From contig NZ_FCOA02000003.1 in NCBI RefSeq assembly GCF_001544875.2, positions 310,001 through 374,000 on the forward strand: a stretch of DNA of 64,000 nt, written 5' to 3'. Numbering within the stretch: position 1 is the stretch's first letter; each line of letters starts with the position of its first letter. A program made the translations under genes and the position numbers. This stretch comes from Caballeronia hypogeia. Lineage in GTDB: Bacteria; Pseudomonadota; Gammaproteobacteria; Burkholderiales; Burkholderiaceae. Positions 1 through 10,210 of this stretch are shown piece after piece. Below the pieces are notes generated by a model, which was given only the letters and a program-made list of their open reading frames with translations, had not been told where the DNA came from and did not search any database.

Positions 1-14
1 AGCGCCCGCACACG

Positions 15-47
15 AAAAAGCCCCGCGCTTCTCGCGAAGCGCGGGGC
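15..47 (-). terminator. Rho-independent terminator after otsA
   Basis: A perfect GC-rich stem (gccccgcgctt pairing with aagcgcggggc) is followed on the minus strand by five T residues. It lies 30 bases past the otsA stop codon, so it ends the otsA transcript. Confidence 0.85.
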
Positions 48-76
48 CGTCAATGCAAGACAATTTTCTGCGCGGA

Positions 77-1531
77 TCAGGCTTTCGCCGCCGGACGCTT
101 CGCCTCGGTCGCGCCCTGCCTTACCGTCTTGACGGTCTTTTCCGTGACGGACGTAGCCGTCGCGACGCTGCGCAGATCCGACAGGAACGAATCGCGCCAC
201 ACGGAAAGATTGTTCTCGCGCAGCGGCACCATCATGTCTGCGTGGCGCGCCTGACGCTCGGCGAGCGGCATCGACAATGCGCGCTCCAGCGCCTCCGACA
301 TCTGCGACAGATCGAACGGATTGACCACCAGCGCACCCGGCAGCTGATCCGCCGCGCCCGCGAACTGCGACAGCACGAGCGCGCCCGGATCGGCCGGGTC
401 CTGCGACGCGACGTATTCCTTCGCGACCAGATTCATGCCGTCACGCAGCGGCGTCACATAGCCGACTTGGGAAAGGCGGAACAGCGCCATCAGCAGATTG
501 CGTTCGTACTTGCGGTTGAGATACTGGATCGGCGTCCAGTCGAGCTGCGCGAAGCGCCCGTTGATGCGTCCGGCCTCGCCCTCCAGATTCTGACGGATGC
601 GCTGATAGGTCTGCACGTCCGAGCGTGTCGGCGGCGCGATCTGCACGAGCGACACGCGGCCATGCCAGCCCGGCGCGTTCAGAAGCAGCCGCTCGAAAGC
701 CTGGAAGCGCTCGACGAGTCCCTTCGAATAATCGAGGCGGTCCACGCTCATGATGAGCTTGCGGCCGCGCATGCTGTCGCGCAGGCTCTTGACCTGCTTG
801 CGGTTGGCGAATTGCTCGGCGGCCTTGGCGATGGCGTCCGGATAGATGCCGATCGGATACGCGCCGACCTTGAGCATGCGGCCGAAGGCCTGCAACATTC
901 CGTCGTCGTCGTTGAAGTGGCCGCGCCCCGTGCGCTCCACATAGTCGATGAACGACTGCTTGTCGGCGTCCGTCTGAAAGCCGACGACGTCGTACTGGCA
1001 CATCGCCGCGATCAGTTCCTCGTGCGGCGGCACGGTGCGCATCATCTCCGGCACCGGAAACGGAATATGCAGGAAGAAGCCGATCGGATTCGCGACGCCT
1101 AGCTTGCGCAGCTCCTGCGCGAACGGGAGCATGTGATAGTCGTGCACCCAGATGATGTCGTCGGGCTTGAGGAACGTCTTCAGCTTCGTCGCGAGATTCG
1201 CGTTGACGCGCATATAACCCGCGTACTCCTCGCGATCGAAGCGCGAGAGGTCGTTGCGATAGTGAAACGTCGGCCACAGCGTGGCGTTCGAGAAACCCCG
1301 GTAGTACTGGTCGTAATCGCGGCGTGTGAGCCCGACCGTCGCGTAGGTCACCTTGCCGCCCTTCTCCACGACAGGAGCGCCCGCCTCGCCGACGATCTCC
1401 CCGCTCCATCCGAACCACACGCCCCCAGTCTCCTTGAGCGCGTCCAGAACGCCGATGGCCAGGCCGCCTGCGCTCGGCTTGCCTTCCTGGATCGGCGCGA
1501 CGCGATTCGATACCACGATCAATCTGCTCAT
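77..1531 (-). CDS. otsA: Trehalose-6-phosphate synthase (OtsA)
   Basis: This 484-residue cytosolic GT20 glycosyltransferase transfers glucose from UDP-glucose to glucose-6-phosphate, giving trehalose-6-phosphate for osmotic and desiccation protection. Visible family motifs are the N-terminal SNRVAP and SAGGLAIG (sugar-phosphate loop), HDYHMLP, LHIPFPVPE, VDRLDYSKG (phosphate-binding Arg/Lys region) and the C-terminal DGMNLVAKEYVA that contacts UDP-glucose. The length is normal for the family. The start is fixed by a strong ribosome-binding site, GAGGTGA seven bases before the ATG. The tail after about residue 455 is an Ala/Lys-rich extension rather than conserved sequence. No otsB phosphatase gene is visible here; it may lie outside the window. 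Confidence 0.96.
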   Translation of the reverse strand: MSRLIVVSNRVAPIQEGKPSAGGLAIGVLDALKETGGVWFGWSGEIVGEAGAPVVEKGGKVTYATVGLTRRDYDQYYRGFSNATLWPTFHYRNDLSRFDREEYAGYMRVNANLATKLKTFLKPDDIIWVHDYHMLPFAQELRKLGVANPIGFFLHIPFPVPEMMRTVPPHEELIAAMCQYDVVGFQTDADKQSFIDYVERTGRGHFNDDDGMLQAFGRMLKVGAYPIGIYPDAIAKAAEQFANRKQVKSLRDSMRGRKLIMSVDRLDYSKGLVERFQAFERLLLNAPGWHGRVSLVQIAPPTRSDVQTYQRIRQNLEGEAGRINGRFAQLDWTPIQYLNRKYERNLLMALFRLSQVGYVTPLRDGMNLVAKEYVASQDPADPGALVLSQFAGAADQLPGALVVNPFDLSQMSEALERALSMPLAERQARHADMMVPLRENNLSVWRDSFLSDLRSVATATSVTEKTVKTVRQGATEAKRPAAKA

Positions 1532-1720
1532 TACAGCATCACCTCATCAGTTGTCGTTGCATGCTCGAATTGGCGATTAAGGGTATGCAACATCTGTGCC
1601 TTTCTACTGATTTTGGTAAATAAATATTTGTATGGAGATGTTACGGACGAACGAAAACACGCGACGCGCGGGCGTCGCGTAGAAGTTTTCTTTTTATGCC
1701 GGATCGCGGACCAGCCGAAG

Positions 1721-1957
1721 TCACGAGTCCTGCTCGGAACCCAGGTCGCGCTGATATTCGATTCCCTCGCGCCGCACACCGCCCTGGTTATGCTCGCCAT
1801 CGGGCGGAGTGCCAGGCGCGGGGCGGTTCTGGCCGGCGGGATCGTGGTCCGCGGGCGGCGCGGACGCGCTCTGCGCACCGGCGGCCTTGGCGGCTTCGGC
1901 GCGCGCTTCGCGCTTGGAGGAATGACGCGCGGAGCGTCGAAGTGCGGGGTGCCTCAT
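1721..1957 (-). CDS. Small basic hypothetical protein
   Basis: I do not recognise this 78-residue protein. It starts with a basic stretch (MRHPALRRSARHSSKR), continues through an Ala/Pro/Gly-rich middle, and ends acidic. It has no signal peptide and no membrane segment, so it is probably disordered. The reason to call it is its initiation site: GGAGG lies five bases before the ATG. It is transcribed in the same direction as otsA but is separated from it by about 190 AT-rich bases, so I cannot say that they form an operon. The plus-strand reading frames across the same bases lack such a site. Confidence 0.6.
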   Translation of the reverse strand: MRHPALRRSARHSSKREARAEAAKAAGAQSASAPPADHDPAGQNRPAPGTPPDGEHNQGGVRREGIEYQRDLGSEQDS

Positions 1958-2200
1958 GATGCCTCCGGAAAAGAAGGCCGTCGCGGTAGTGACGTCGGCG
2001 GCGTCGGGCCAGTGCGCTACGGGAGCGCAGCTTCAGAAAAAATGACCGGCGACCACGCGTGTCGACGGTCATTGTTGCGTCGTCCGTTGTAATCCCTACG
2101 TCTGGGATGAAACTTATTCAAACCTTGCACGAATTCTGGGCATTGTCCAACGTCTGCGGTTCAACGTCCTGCGGCTTGCCGCGAGTTCGCTGCTGACCCG

Positions 2201-2419
2201 CTAATACACGTGCGGCATATCACCCGGTCCCGGCGGCGGGTCGCCGATCGGCTGGGACGGCGGCACGGGCGGCTCGCGCGTCGGGTCCGGAATCGTGTCG
2301 GGCTGATTCGGCGTGTCCGGTGGCTGATCGGGCGGGGTCACCGGCGGGTCCGGCGGCTGCGGCGTCTGTGCTTCGATACGGGCACCTTCGAAGGTGCGAG
2401 CGGGAACGCTGAGGGACAT
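2201..2419 (-). CDS. Proline-rich small hypothetical protein
   Basis: The 72-residue product is about one third proline, with repeated PP, PD and PN units through residues 20-68. Such a chain should form an extended polyproline-like or disordered segment. There is no signal peptide and no cysteine. The start is supported by AAGGAG seven bases before the ATG. Function is unknown; I see no enzymatic motif. It sits alone between two other small minus-strand units, with about 240 bases on each side. Confidence 0.6.
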   Translation of the reverse strand: MSLSVPARTFEGARIEAQTPQPPDPPVTPPDQPPDTPNQPDTIPDPTREPPVPPSQPIGDPPPGPGDMPHVY

Positions 2420-2587
2420 GACAGGCTCCTTGCGGTCTTGTGATCGTACTTTTCCGCATCCAGCGCGCGTGCGCCTTCGCGCAATGCGCGGATGTCACCA
2501 GATCGGCAGCAAGGTACATGCCCCTCGGAGCGGCTCGGCCCGCATCCTCCTGTCACATTATCGGCGGATAAAACGCGCCTGCCAATG

Positions 2588-2621
2588 AAAAACGCCTGCG
2601 CTTTTTGCAAGCAGCAGGCGT
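2588..2621 (-). terminator. Terminator after the sigma-54 response regulator
   Basis: An inverted repeat (acgcctgc / gcaggcgt) is followed on the minus strand by a run of T residues. It lies directly downstream of the stop codon at 2647. Confidence 0.75.
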
Positions 2622-2646
2622 CATTTCGTCTAAAGATAAACGAAGT

Positions 2647-4050
<1,404 letters not shown>

Positions 4051-4409
4051 TGCGTCTTGAATTCTTCCAAAGCGTTTCAGGGTCACACGCCGGGTGTCGG
4101 CGCGGTCTTCTCCGGGCGGCGAGCTCGCCGCGCGGGCCGGTGCGATTCACGGCTGGCCGATCTCAAGAATATTCGGGCACCACGCGAAACGCGCGAAAAA
4201 TAAAATAATTACCGATGTGCTGCACGCTTGGCATATCTCCACCGCAAGTTTTTCCATTTAGGCAACTTATGGGCGGAGTTTCGCTGATTATAAGCGCTTA
4301 TCAAGATGAAAACGCACGCTGGTTCAGCGTGCGTTTCATTGATCGCATCATTGTCAATTTATTCAGCCGGAGTGCCGGCCTCGCATCTCAGCCGGCGCAA
4401 AAAGCCGCT
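4051..4409. other. Intergenic region, AT-richer, mostly featureless
   Basis: About 360 bases lie between the response regulator start and the end of the membrane-protein cassette. The stretch 4195-4300 is AT-rich and probably carries the response regulator promoter, but I cannot assign clear -35/-10 boxes. The only structure I see is the terminator listed at 4305-4336. Confidence 0.4.
4305..4336 (-). terminator. Terminator of the DUF883 cassette
   Basis: A perfect 12-bp stem (aaacgcacgctg / cagcgtgcgttt) with a 3-base loop is followed on the minus strand by four T residues. It is downstream of the minus-strand genes ending at 4410. Confidence 0.65.
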
Positions 4410-4646
4410 TCAGCCACGCGGGAAATGCCAAGCGTCCGCAGTGCCGCCGACCGCGCCGTGGCCATTGACGGCGCTCGCGCCGGCTCCGGTGGCGGGAGTC
4501 AGCACCTTACCGCCCTCGTCCTCCCAGCGGCTCAGGTCGCGCGCCGAGCGTCGCCCGGCGGCGTCCTGCGATTGCATCCATTTCCATGCGAGAACGCCGC
4601 CCACCGCGAACAGCGCACCGAAAATTCCGATCGTAGGCCGTGCCAT
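4410..4646 (-). CDS. Small single-pass membrane protein, unknown function
   Basis: The 78-residue product begins with a hydrophobic segment (residues 5-22, IGIFGALFAVGGVLAWKW) that should span or anchor in the inner membrane. A charged, glycine-rich cytosolic or periplasmic tail follows. GGAG lies nine bases before the ATG. It is the last gene of a minus-strand set of three small membrane proteins (5128, 4741, 4410), so it is probably co-transcribed with the DUF883 gene. I do not recognise a named family. Confidence 0.6.
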   Translation of the reverse strand: MARPTIGIFGALFAVGGVLAWKWMQSQDAAGRRSARDLSRWEDEGGKVLTPATGAGASAVNGHGAVGGTADAWHFPRG

Positions 4647-4740
4647 TTGTGTTTTCTCCCATCGTCATGAAAATTCACTGTCGCATTTGAAGCGGGCGAC
4701 ACATCGAATTCGCCGCTTGAGTCAGGTGATTCGCGAGAAA

Positions 4741-5058
4741 TCAGCGAGACACCAGCAATCCGACGAGAAAGCCAACACCCGCCGCAATGCCAAGCGATTG
4801 CCACGGATTGTCCTTCACGTATTTCTCGGTGCAATCGACGCTCGCGCGATAACGGTTCTGCGCGCTCGCCTGGGCGTCGTCCAGCGCGACGCGCGCCGAA
4901 TCCACATGATCGCGCAGGCGTGAGCGCAGCGCGTCGACACCTTCGCCCGGCAGCGTCGCCGAGAGCCGCACCAGTTCTTCAGCGTCGTTGAGCAGCACCT
5001 TGATGTCTTCGATGATCTTTTGCTTGCCCAACGCAAGCTGGACAGTCGTTTGACTCAT
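4741..5058 (-). CDS. DUF883 / ElaB-YqjD family inner-membrane protein
   Basis: This 105-residue protein has a long amphipathic helical body (about 10-80) with coiled-coil-like spacing. A conserved DNPWQSLGIAAGVGFLVGLLVSR end follows, a C-tail membrane anchor ending in Arg. That layout is typical of the ElaB/YqjD/YgaM group. Known E. coli members attach to the inner membrane by this tail and can bind ribosomes in stationary phase; that role here is inferred. The ATG is preceded by GAGGA about ten bases upstream. The neighbouring small membrane genes at 4410 and 5128 fit the usual association of DUF883 with other small stress-related membrane proteins. Confidence 0.85.
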   Translation of the reverse strand: MSQTTVQLALGKQKIIEDIKVLLNDAEELVRLSATLPGEGVDALRSRLRDHVDSARVALDDAQASAQNRYRASVDCTEKYVKDNPWQSLGIAAGVGFLVGLLVSR

Positions 5059-5127
5059 GGAATGAAGTCCTCGCCTAAGTGGGGTCAGTAAGAGTGACGC
5101 GCGGTCGGCATGGCGCCAATCGGCCCG

Positions 5128-5484
5128 CTAGCGCGTATCGGCCACCGGCACGCGCTGCACTGGCAAGCGCTCGCCGGCCGCGATCCGTGCGCGCAGGCTG
5201 CGCACGACGCCGCTTGCCGTCAAGGCGCCGCCCATCGCGCCGAACACGAAGCTGGTTACGTTGGCGGCGCGCGCAAGCGCGGCCGTGCCCGCCGCATAGC
5301 CTAGCACCGCACACATCAGCGCGGTGACCAGCGCGACCGCGGCCCAGTGATAGATGTCGATCGGTTCCCCGGCCGCGAGTTCCTGGCGCGCGCCCCCCGG
5401 ACGCTGCGCGCGCCGCGTGCGCGCAAGCCGCGCGGGATTCGCGCGGTCGGGCGCTGCGACGTCGGATTGAAGGAAGTTTTCCAT
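5128..5484 (-). CDS. Small two-helix membrane protein, unknown function
   Basis: With the start at MENFLQSD the product has 118 residues. The N-terminal third is Arg/Ala-rich and hydrophilic, followed by two hydrophobic segments (about 44-66 and 70-90) and a short basic tail. Two close transmembrane helices next to a DUF883 gene resemble the YqjE/holin-like partners of DUF883 proteins, but I cannot assign the family with confidence. GAGAGG ten bases upstream supports the ATG at 5484. The ATG eight codons earlier is preceded only by AAGG directly against the start, which is too close. The C-terminus ends at 5128, about 70 bases before the DUF883 start. Confidence 0.6.
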   Translation of the reverse strand: MENFLQSDVAAPDRANPARLARTRRAQRPGGARQELAAGEPIDIYHWAAVALVTALMCAVLGYAAGTAALARAANVTSFVFGAMGGALTASGVVRSLRARIAAGERLPVQRVPVADTR

Positions 5485-6121
5485 GATGCGTTTGCCTCTC
5501 TCGCCCATCCTTGTATATGTGCGCCCGCTGCATTTCGCCGGGACGCGACTTTCACTGGCTTTTGCTTATGGCTACGATGAAGCAGCTTTCGTGCCAGTCC
5601 GGATCGGTCGGGTTTCGTGCGAGATCCCGGCGTATGATCGGGTAAGTATTACGCCGTCGCCTTGTAAATTCCCGATCGATACGGCGAAGCTTGCCGGACG
5701 CGCCATGCATGACGCGCGTCGGTCGGACAAATTGCGCGTCGGAGCGGGACGCGCATTGCCGCAAGGTCGTTGCGAATGGTTAAATAGCGTTTATGAGATA
5801 GCTTCGTTTGCAATGATCCGGCGCCGCGAAAGCGCGCCTCGCAGACGACCCCGGACCGACGCACGACCAGGAAACCGGCTCACGGACATCGTGAGCACGA
5901 CGGCAGCGCGCACGGCGCGACACATGCCAGGGCGCGGTCATTCACGGATGCGCCGCACGCGCACGCCCGATCGAGCCGCCTGGACCAGTTGAACCGACCG
6001 GCCCGATTGCAACGAACGGCAATGGACCCACGCGGCGGAAGGCTGCACCGGGTCCGTTCGCGCATGCCGCGAGCCGCCGTCCGTCCATCACATTCGCAGA
6101 ACTCAGGAACGATCAGGACAC
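5485..6121. other. Long divergent intergenic region
   Basis: About 640 bases separate the minus-strand membrane cassette from the plus-strand sigma-54 activator. Open frames here are short, arginine-rich and lack ribosome-binding sites, so I call none. Promoters for both divergent units must lie here. I did not find a convincing sigma-54 box (TGGCAC-N5-TTGC) or a clear sigma-70 pair. Confidence 0.4.
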
Positions 6122-7189
6122 ATGGCGTCAACCGATCTGGACCCACCGCCCACCGCGGTCGGAGACACACCCGCGCAGAAAAAGCGCAGCGCGGGCGACG
6201 TGCCGGGCTTGAAGTCCTATGGACTGCTCTATGGCTCATCGCCCGTCATGCAGGAGTTGTACGCGCAGATCGAGCGGGTCGCCGCGACCGATGCGACCGC
6301 GCTCATCATCGGCGAGTCGGGCACGGGCAAGGAGCTCGTCGCCCGGACCATTCACGATCTGAGCGGGCGCCGCGACGCGCCGTTCATCGCCGTGAACTGC
6401 GGCGCGATTCCCGACAATCTGATCGAGGCCGAGCTCTTCGGACACGAGAAAGGCAGTTTCACGGGCGCGGTGCAAGGGCGCATCGGCTATTTCGAGCATG
6501 CGAACGGCGGCACGCTGTTTCTCGACGAAGTGACGGAGATGTCGCCCGTGCGTCAGGTCAAGCTGCTGCGCGCGCTCGAGACCGGCACGTTCTTCCGCGT
6601 CGGCGGCAACGATCTGATCAGTTCCGACGTGCGCGTGATCGCCGCCACCAACCGCGATCCTGTCGTCGCGGTGAAGGAAAACGGCCTGCGCGAGGACCTG
6701 ATGTATCGCCTCGCCGTGTTCCCGCTGCGCGCGCCGCCTCTGCGCGAGCGCGACGCGGATCGCGAACTGCTCGCCCAGCATTTCCTCTCGGAGATGAATG
6801 CGCAGGAAGGCACCAGCAAGGTTTTCAGCAAGCGCGCGCTCGACGTGCTGCGCACCTATTCGTGGCCGGGCAACGTGCGCGAACTGAAGAACACGGTTTA
6901 TCGCGCGTTCATTCTCGCGGAGAAGACCGTGGAGATTGCGCATCCGCATCTCGCATCGCGGGTGAAGAAGCCCGTGACGCAAGGCGACGCGATGAACGTA
7001 TGGGTCGGCACGCCGCTCGCGGATGCGCAGAAACAGATCATCCTGGGCACGCTCAAGCACTGCGGCGGCGACAAGCGGCGCGCGGCAAAGGCGCTCGGCG
7101 TCAGCCTGAAGACGCTGTACAACCGCCTGGGCGCGTACGAAAACGAAGACACCGAAGGCGGCGATTCGCGTTCCGAGCACGAAAGCTAA
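6122..7189 (+). CDS. Sigma-54 activator lacking a receiver domain
   Basis: The 355-residue protein consists of a short N-terminal stretch (1-35), an AAA+ sigma-54 activation domain (about 40-270) and a Fis-type helix-turn-helix (about 310-345). Visible motifs are Walker A GESGTGKE, the sigma-54 contact loop GSFTGA, Walker B GGTLFLDE, and [15 protein letters not shown]. It has no receiver, GAF or PAS input domain, so it resembles PspF/HrpS-type activators that are constitutively competent or held by a partner protein. AGGA lies just before the ATG. It is clearly paralogous to the response regulator at 2647, and the two flank the DUF883 cassette. Its target promoter is unknown. Confidence 0.9.
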   Translation: MASTDLDPPPTAVGDTPAQKKRSAGDVPGLKSYGLLYGSSPVMQELYAQIERVAATDATALIIGESGTGKELVARTIHDLSGRRDAPFIAVNCGAIPDNLIEAELFGHEKGSFTGAVQGRIGYFEHANGGTLFLDEVTEMSPVRQVKLLRALETGTFFRVGGNDLISSDVRVIAATNRDPVVAVKENGLREDLMYRLAVFPLRAPPLRERDADRELLAQHFLSEMNAQEGTSKVFSKRALDVLRTYSWPGNVRELKNTVYRAFILAEKTVEIAHPHLASRVKKPVTQGDAMNVWVGTPLADAQKQIILGTLKHCGGDKRRAAKALGVSLKTLYNRLGAYENEDTEGGDSRSEHES

Positions 7190-7216
7190 CGGGCTCTCGT
7201 TTGGGACGGCCATCGA

Positions 7217-7248
7217 GCGGGCGCGCAATGTCGCGCCCGCTTTTTTTT
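7217..7248 (+). terminator. Terminator after the sigma-54 activator
   Basis: The stem gcgggcgcg / cgcgcccgc with a 6-base loop is followed by eight T residues, 28 bases past the stop codon. Confidence 0.92.
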
Positions 7249-7486
7249 CGCCCTCTCTTCCGCGCGATCGAAGCGTGGAACGCAACGTGCTCACGCCGCT
7301 TGCAATTTCTTGCAATTTTCACAGCCCGGTAATTAGAGGCTTGCTTCAAAATGCGCGAAGCCCGCGCACCGCCGTGCCGCGCTAGCGTTGCCGGGCGGTG
7401 CCCTGAAGGCGAAACCTCAAGAAGATTCGAGATTCCGATTGCTTGCGTTCGCAGGCGCCGGAATCGGCAAACGAAGGAACAGCAAC

Positions 7487-8041
7487 ATGCAGATCAGGCT
7501 CCATCGGCGCGGACCGCGCGCCACGGCGCTCGCCGCGATCACCTCGGGCGTCATTGCCTGCCTGAGCCTTGGCGGATGCAACTCACTATATAGCGAAGGC
7601 GCGACGGCCGGCGCCGGTATCGCGGGCGCGGCGGTGGCCAACAGCGTCACCAGCAACGCGGCGGTGGCGACGGGCATCGGTCTCGGCGCGGTCGCGGCGG
7701 CCCGCGCGGGCGTGCAGTACTCGCAGCGCGTCGTCCATACCAACACGCAGGACCAGATCGCCTCGGTCGCGGGACCGCTCGGCGTGGGCGCGGTCGCGCC
7801 GTGGAAGATCGTGCATTCGGTGCCGATCGAGGAAGACGAGAAAGGCCGTGTGACCGTGAGCCGCACGATCAGCAGCGGCGCGCTCGATTGCAAGGAGATC
7901 GTGTTCTCGGTCGATCGCGATGCGACCAAGGACCGCCCCGCCGACAGCGCCTTCTACGTGGCGTCGGTGTGCCGTGACGGCAACAAGTGGAAGTGGGCAT
8001 CTGCCGAGCCGGCGACGCCGCGTTGGGGCGCGCTGCAATGA
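7487..8041 (+). CDS. Predicted outer-membrane or periplasmic lipoprotein (copy 1)
   Basis: The 184-residue product starts with a basic N-terminus, a hydrophobic stretch and the lipobox-like LSLGGC at about residues 23-28, so Cys28 should be lipidated. A glycine/alanine-rich segment follows (about 32-75) that may be membrane-associated like a glycine-zipper. A soluble domain then ends in KWKWASAEPA and RWGALQ. The start is chosen for AAGGA eight bases upstream; the earlier in-frame ATG would bury the signal peptide. It overlaps the next gene by ATGA and shares its C-terminal motifs, so the two are tandem paralogues. The function is unknown. Confidence 0.75.
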   Translation: MQIRLHRRGPRATALAAITSGVIACLSLGGCNSLYSEGATAGAGIAGAAVANSVTSNAAVATGIGLGAVAAARAGVQYSQRVVHTNTQDQIASVAGPLGVGAVAPWKIVHSVPIEEDEKGRVTVSRTISSGALDCKEIVFSVDRDATKDRPADSAFYVASVCRDGNKWKWASAEPATPRWGALQ

Positions 8042-8562
8042 GCGTACGGTTCGACGTACCTTTGGCGCTGCGCGTGAGCGTGATGGCGGCGGGCGCCGCG
8101 GCCTGCGTGACGATGAGCGGCTGCGCGTCGCTCGGCGCAGCGACCGGCGCGGTGGCGGGCATCGCGACGGGCGCGTTCACAACGAATCCGGCCGTCGGTT
8201 TCGGCGTGGCCGTGGCGGTGCAGGCCGCGACCGACGAAGTCGTCAAGCACACGATGAAATCGCTGCATCAGGATCAGCAGGTCATGATCGCGGTGACGGC
8301 CGGCATGTCGCAAGTCGGCGAGACGCGACCGTGGCAGGTCAAGCACACGCTGCCGGTCGAGAACGGCCATGGCGAAGTGCGCGTGTTGCGCGAATTCAGC
8401 AGCGCGCTCGCGACATGCAAGGAATTCGCCTTCTCGGTCGTGGATGGCGATGACGCGAAAGCGCCCGCGGAGTGGTATATCGCTACCGCTTGCCAGCAGA
8501 CGGAAGGCTGGAAGTGGGCCTCGGCGGAACCGGCTGTGGAGCGTTGGGGAAATCTGCAGTAG
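8038..8562 (+). CDS. Predicted lipoprotein (copy 2), paralogue of the upstream gene
   Basis: This 174-residue protein has a signal peptide ending in the lipobox VTMSGC, so Cys23 or thereabouts should be lipidated. A glycine/alanine-rich helix-forming region follows (about 28-65), then a soluble domain. It matches the upstream protein in RPWQVKHTLP (versus APWKIVHSVP), in ATCKEFAFSV (versus LDCKEIVFSV) and in WKWASAEPA plus RWGNLQ. Its ATG overlaps the upstream TGA as ATGA, which indicates translational coupling. The two probably arose by tandem duplication and may form a heteromer; that is inference. Confidence 0.75.
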   Translation: MSVRFDVPLALRVSVMAAGAAACVTMSGCASLGAATGAVAGIATGAFTTNPAVGFGVAVAVQAATDEVVKHTMKSLHQDQQVMIAVTAGMSQVGETRPWQVKHTLPVENGHGEVRVLREFSSALATCKEFAFSVVDGDDAKAPAEWYIATACQQTEGWKWASAEPAVERWGNLQ

Positions 8563-8585
8563 TGCTCCCCCGGATCGGTCGACGG

Positions 8586-8618
8586 GCGCGGCTGTCCTTG
8601 CGGACGCCGCGCTTTTTT
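8586..8618 (+). terminator. Terminator after the lipoprotein pair
   Basis: The stem gcgcggc-gtcc / ggac-gccgcgc, with a single bulged T and a 4-base loop, is followed by six T residues. Confidence 0.85.
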
Positions 8619-8773
8619 GCGTCTCAACCATTGGCGATCACTTCCGGCGCGACGCGCGCGAGAAAACCGCTGCGCGTGTCGCGACGATCTTCCACGTAAC
8701 TGTCGATCTTGTGCCGGACGAAAAGGCAGACGTCGCGCCGCATTGCGCCGAAAGTCAGCCGAACGGCTAACCC

Positions 8774-8815
8774 AAAAAACAAAAAACGCAGCGCCCTTCC
8801 GGGGCAACCGCGCTT
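8774..8815 (-). terminator. Possible terminator of the NitT/TauT-type ABC operon
   Basis: On the minus strand an agcgc/gcgct stem, with weaker internal pairing, is followed by gcgttttttgtttttt. It lies about 30 bases past the ATPase stop codon. Confidence 0.55.
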
Positions 8816-8842
8816 TTCGATCAAGCCGTGAAGCGAGCCGAC

Positions 8843-10198
8843 TCAGGCCTCCACGTCCTCCAGACTCAGCATTTCCGTCTGGTCGTTATACGAGAAAATC
8901 TCGCCGTAGCGTCCCCAGTCGATCACCGCATCGAGCGTTTCCTGCGCGGCCTTGTCGGAGAGAAAATCCTCTAGCTCCTGCTCGAAGCGCAGCCGAGGCG
9001 CGCGATGTCCCGGCCGTTCGTTCAGCACCTTCTTGATCCGCGCCGCCAGCGGCACGTGACGAAGCAGATGCTCGGCGAACATCATCTTGCGTTCCTGCGT
9101 GCCGAATTCCGCGAACACGCGCGCCTGCGGCGTAAGGAAAATATCGCCCTCGCGCACATCGGCGAAACCGAGATGCTGCAGCACTTCCGCCACCGGAAAC
9201 AGGTCGTCCACCTCCAGATGCAGCGTGCGCGCGATCTCGGGCATGTCCGCGCGACCGTGATACGGCGCGGCCGCCAGCGTTTCGATCAGACCCGCCATCA
9301 GGTTCGTGGACACGTCCGGCAACCAGGTTCCCAGCTCCAGCCCCTTCTTCTTCGTTTCGTCCATCTGGCGCGCGGTCATCTTTGCGTAGATGTCGTCCAC
9401 CAGCCGGCGGAACGCCGGATCGAGACGATTGCGCGGATGCTTGAACGGCACCTTGATCTCGGCCATCACGCGTCCTGGATTCGACGACAGCACCAGAATC
9501 CGGTCGCACATGAACACCGCTTCCTCGATGTTGTGCGTGACGATCAGCACCGACTTGATCGGCATGCGCCCTTGCGTCCACAGATCGAGCAGATCGGTAC
9601 GCAGGTTCTCGGCGGTCAGCACGTCGAGCGCGGAAAACGGCTCGTCCATCAGCAGCAAGGTCGGATCGACGACCAGCGCCCGTGCGAAGCCCACGCGCTG
9701 GCGCATGCCGCCCGACAACTCGCGCGGATAAGCGTTCTCGAAACCGTCGAGACCGATCAGGTCGATCGCGGCCAGCGCCCGCTCGCGCCGTTCGCGCGCA
9801 CCGACGCCCTGCGCCTCCAGCCCCGCTTCCACGTTCTGCAGCACGGTCAGCCACGGAAACAGCGCGAAGGTCTGGAACACCATCGCGACGCCCTTCGCGG
9901 GCCCGGTCAAGGGCTTTTTCAGGTAAGTGACTTCGCCGGCCGTCGGCTCGATCAGCCCGGCGATGATGCGCAACAGCGTCGATTTGCCCGAGCCCGAACG
10001 GCCGAGCAGGCCGACGATCTCCCCTTCGCGCAGCGCGAGGTTCGCATCGTCGAGCACGAGCAGCTCGCCCTGCGTCTTGTTGAAGCCGCGGCTCACGTTC
10101 TGCACGCGCAGGATTTCTTCGCCCAGACGCGGCGGCGTGCCTTGCGGGCGTTGCGCGCTCGTCGCAGCGGACGTCTGCGTAGTTTTAAGGTTCTGCAT
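8843..10198 (-). CDS. ABC transporter ATPase, NitT/TauT family with C-terminal AAA-associated domain
   Basis: The first 260 or so residues are an ABC ATPase of the nitrate/sulfonate/taurine importer family: Walker A GRSGSGKST, Q-loop VFQTFALFPW, signature LSGGMRQR and Walker B LLLMDEPFSALD. The remaining 170 residues form the AAA-associated domain attached to some ATPases of this family, probably regulatory. At 451 residues it is much longer than a plain SsuB/TauB. It follows the permease gene by 12 bases, so the two are one operon. No periplasmic binding protein is encoded nearby, so the substrate cannot be read from context. Confidence 0.88.
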   Translation of the reverse strand: MQNLKTTQTSAATSAQRPQGTPPRLGEEILRVQNVSRGFNKTQGELLVLDDANLALREGEIVGLLGRSGSGKSTLLRIIAGLIEPTAGEVTYLKKPLTGPAKGVAMVFQTFALFPWLTVLQNVEAGLEAQGVGARERRERALAAIDLIGLDGFENAYPRELSGGMRQRVGFARALVVDPTLLLMDEPFSALDVLTAENLRTDLLDLWTQGRMPIKSVLIVTHNIEEAVFMCDRILVLSSNPGRVMAEIKVPFKHPRNRLDPAFRRLVDDIYAKMTARQMDETKKKGLELGTWLPDVSTNLMAGLIETLAAAPYHGRADMPEIARTLHLEVDDLFPVAEVLQHLGFADVREGDIFLTPQARVFAEFGTQERKMMFAEHLLRHVPLAARIKKVLNERPGHRAPRLRFEQELEDFLSDKAAQETLDAVIDWGRYGEIFSYNDQTEMLSLEDVEA

Positions 10199-10210
10199 CG
10201 GAACTCGTCC

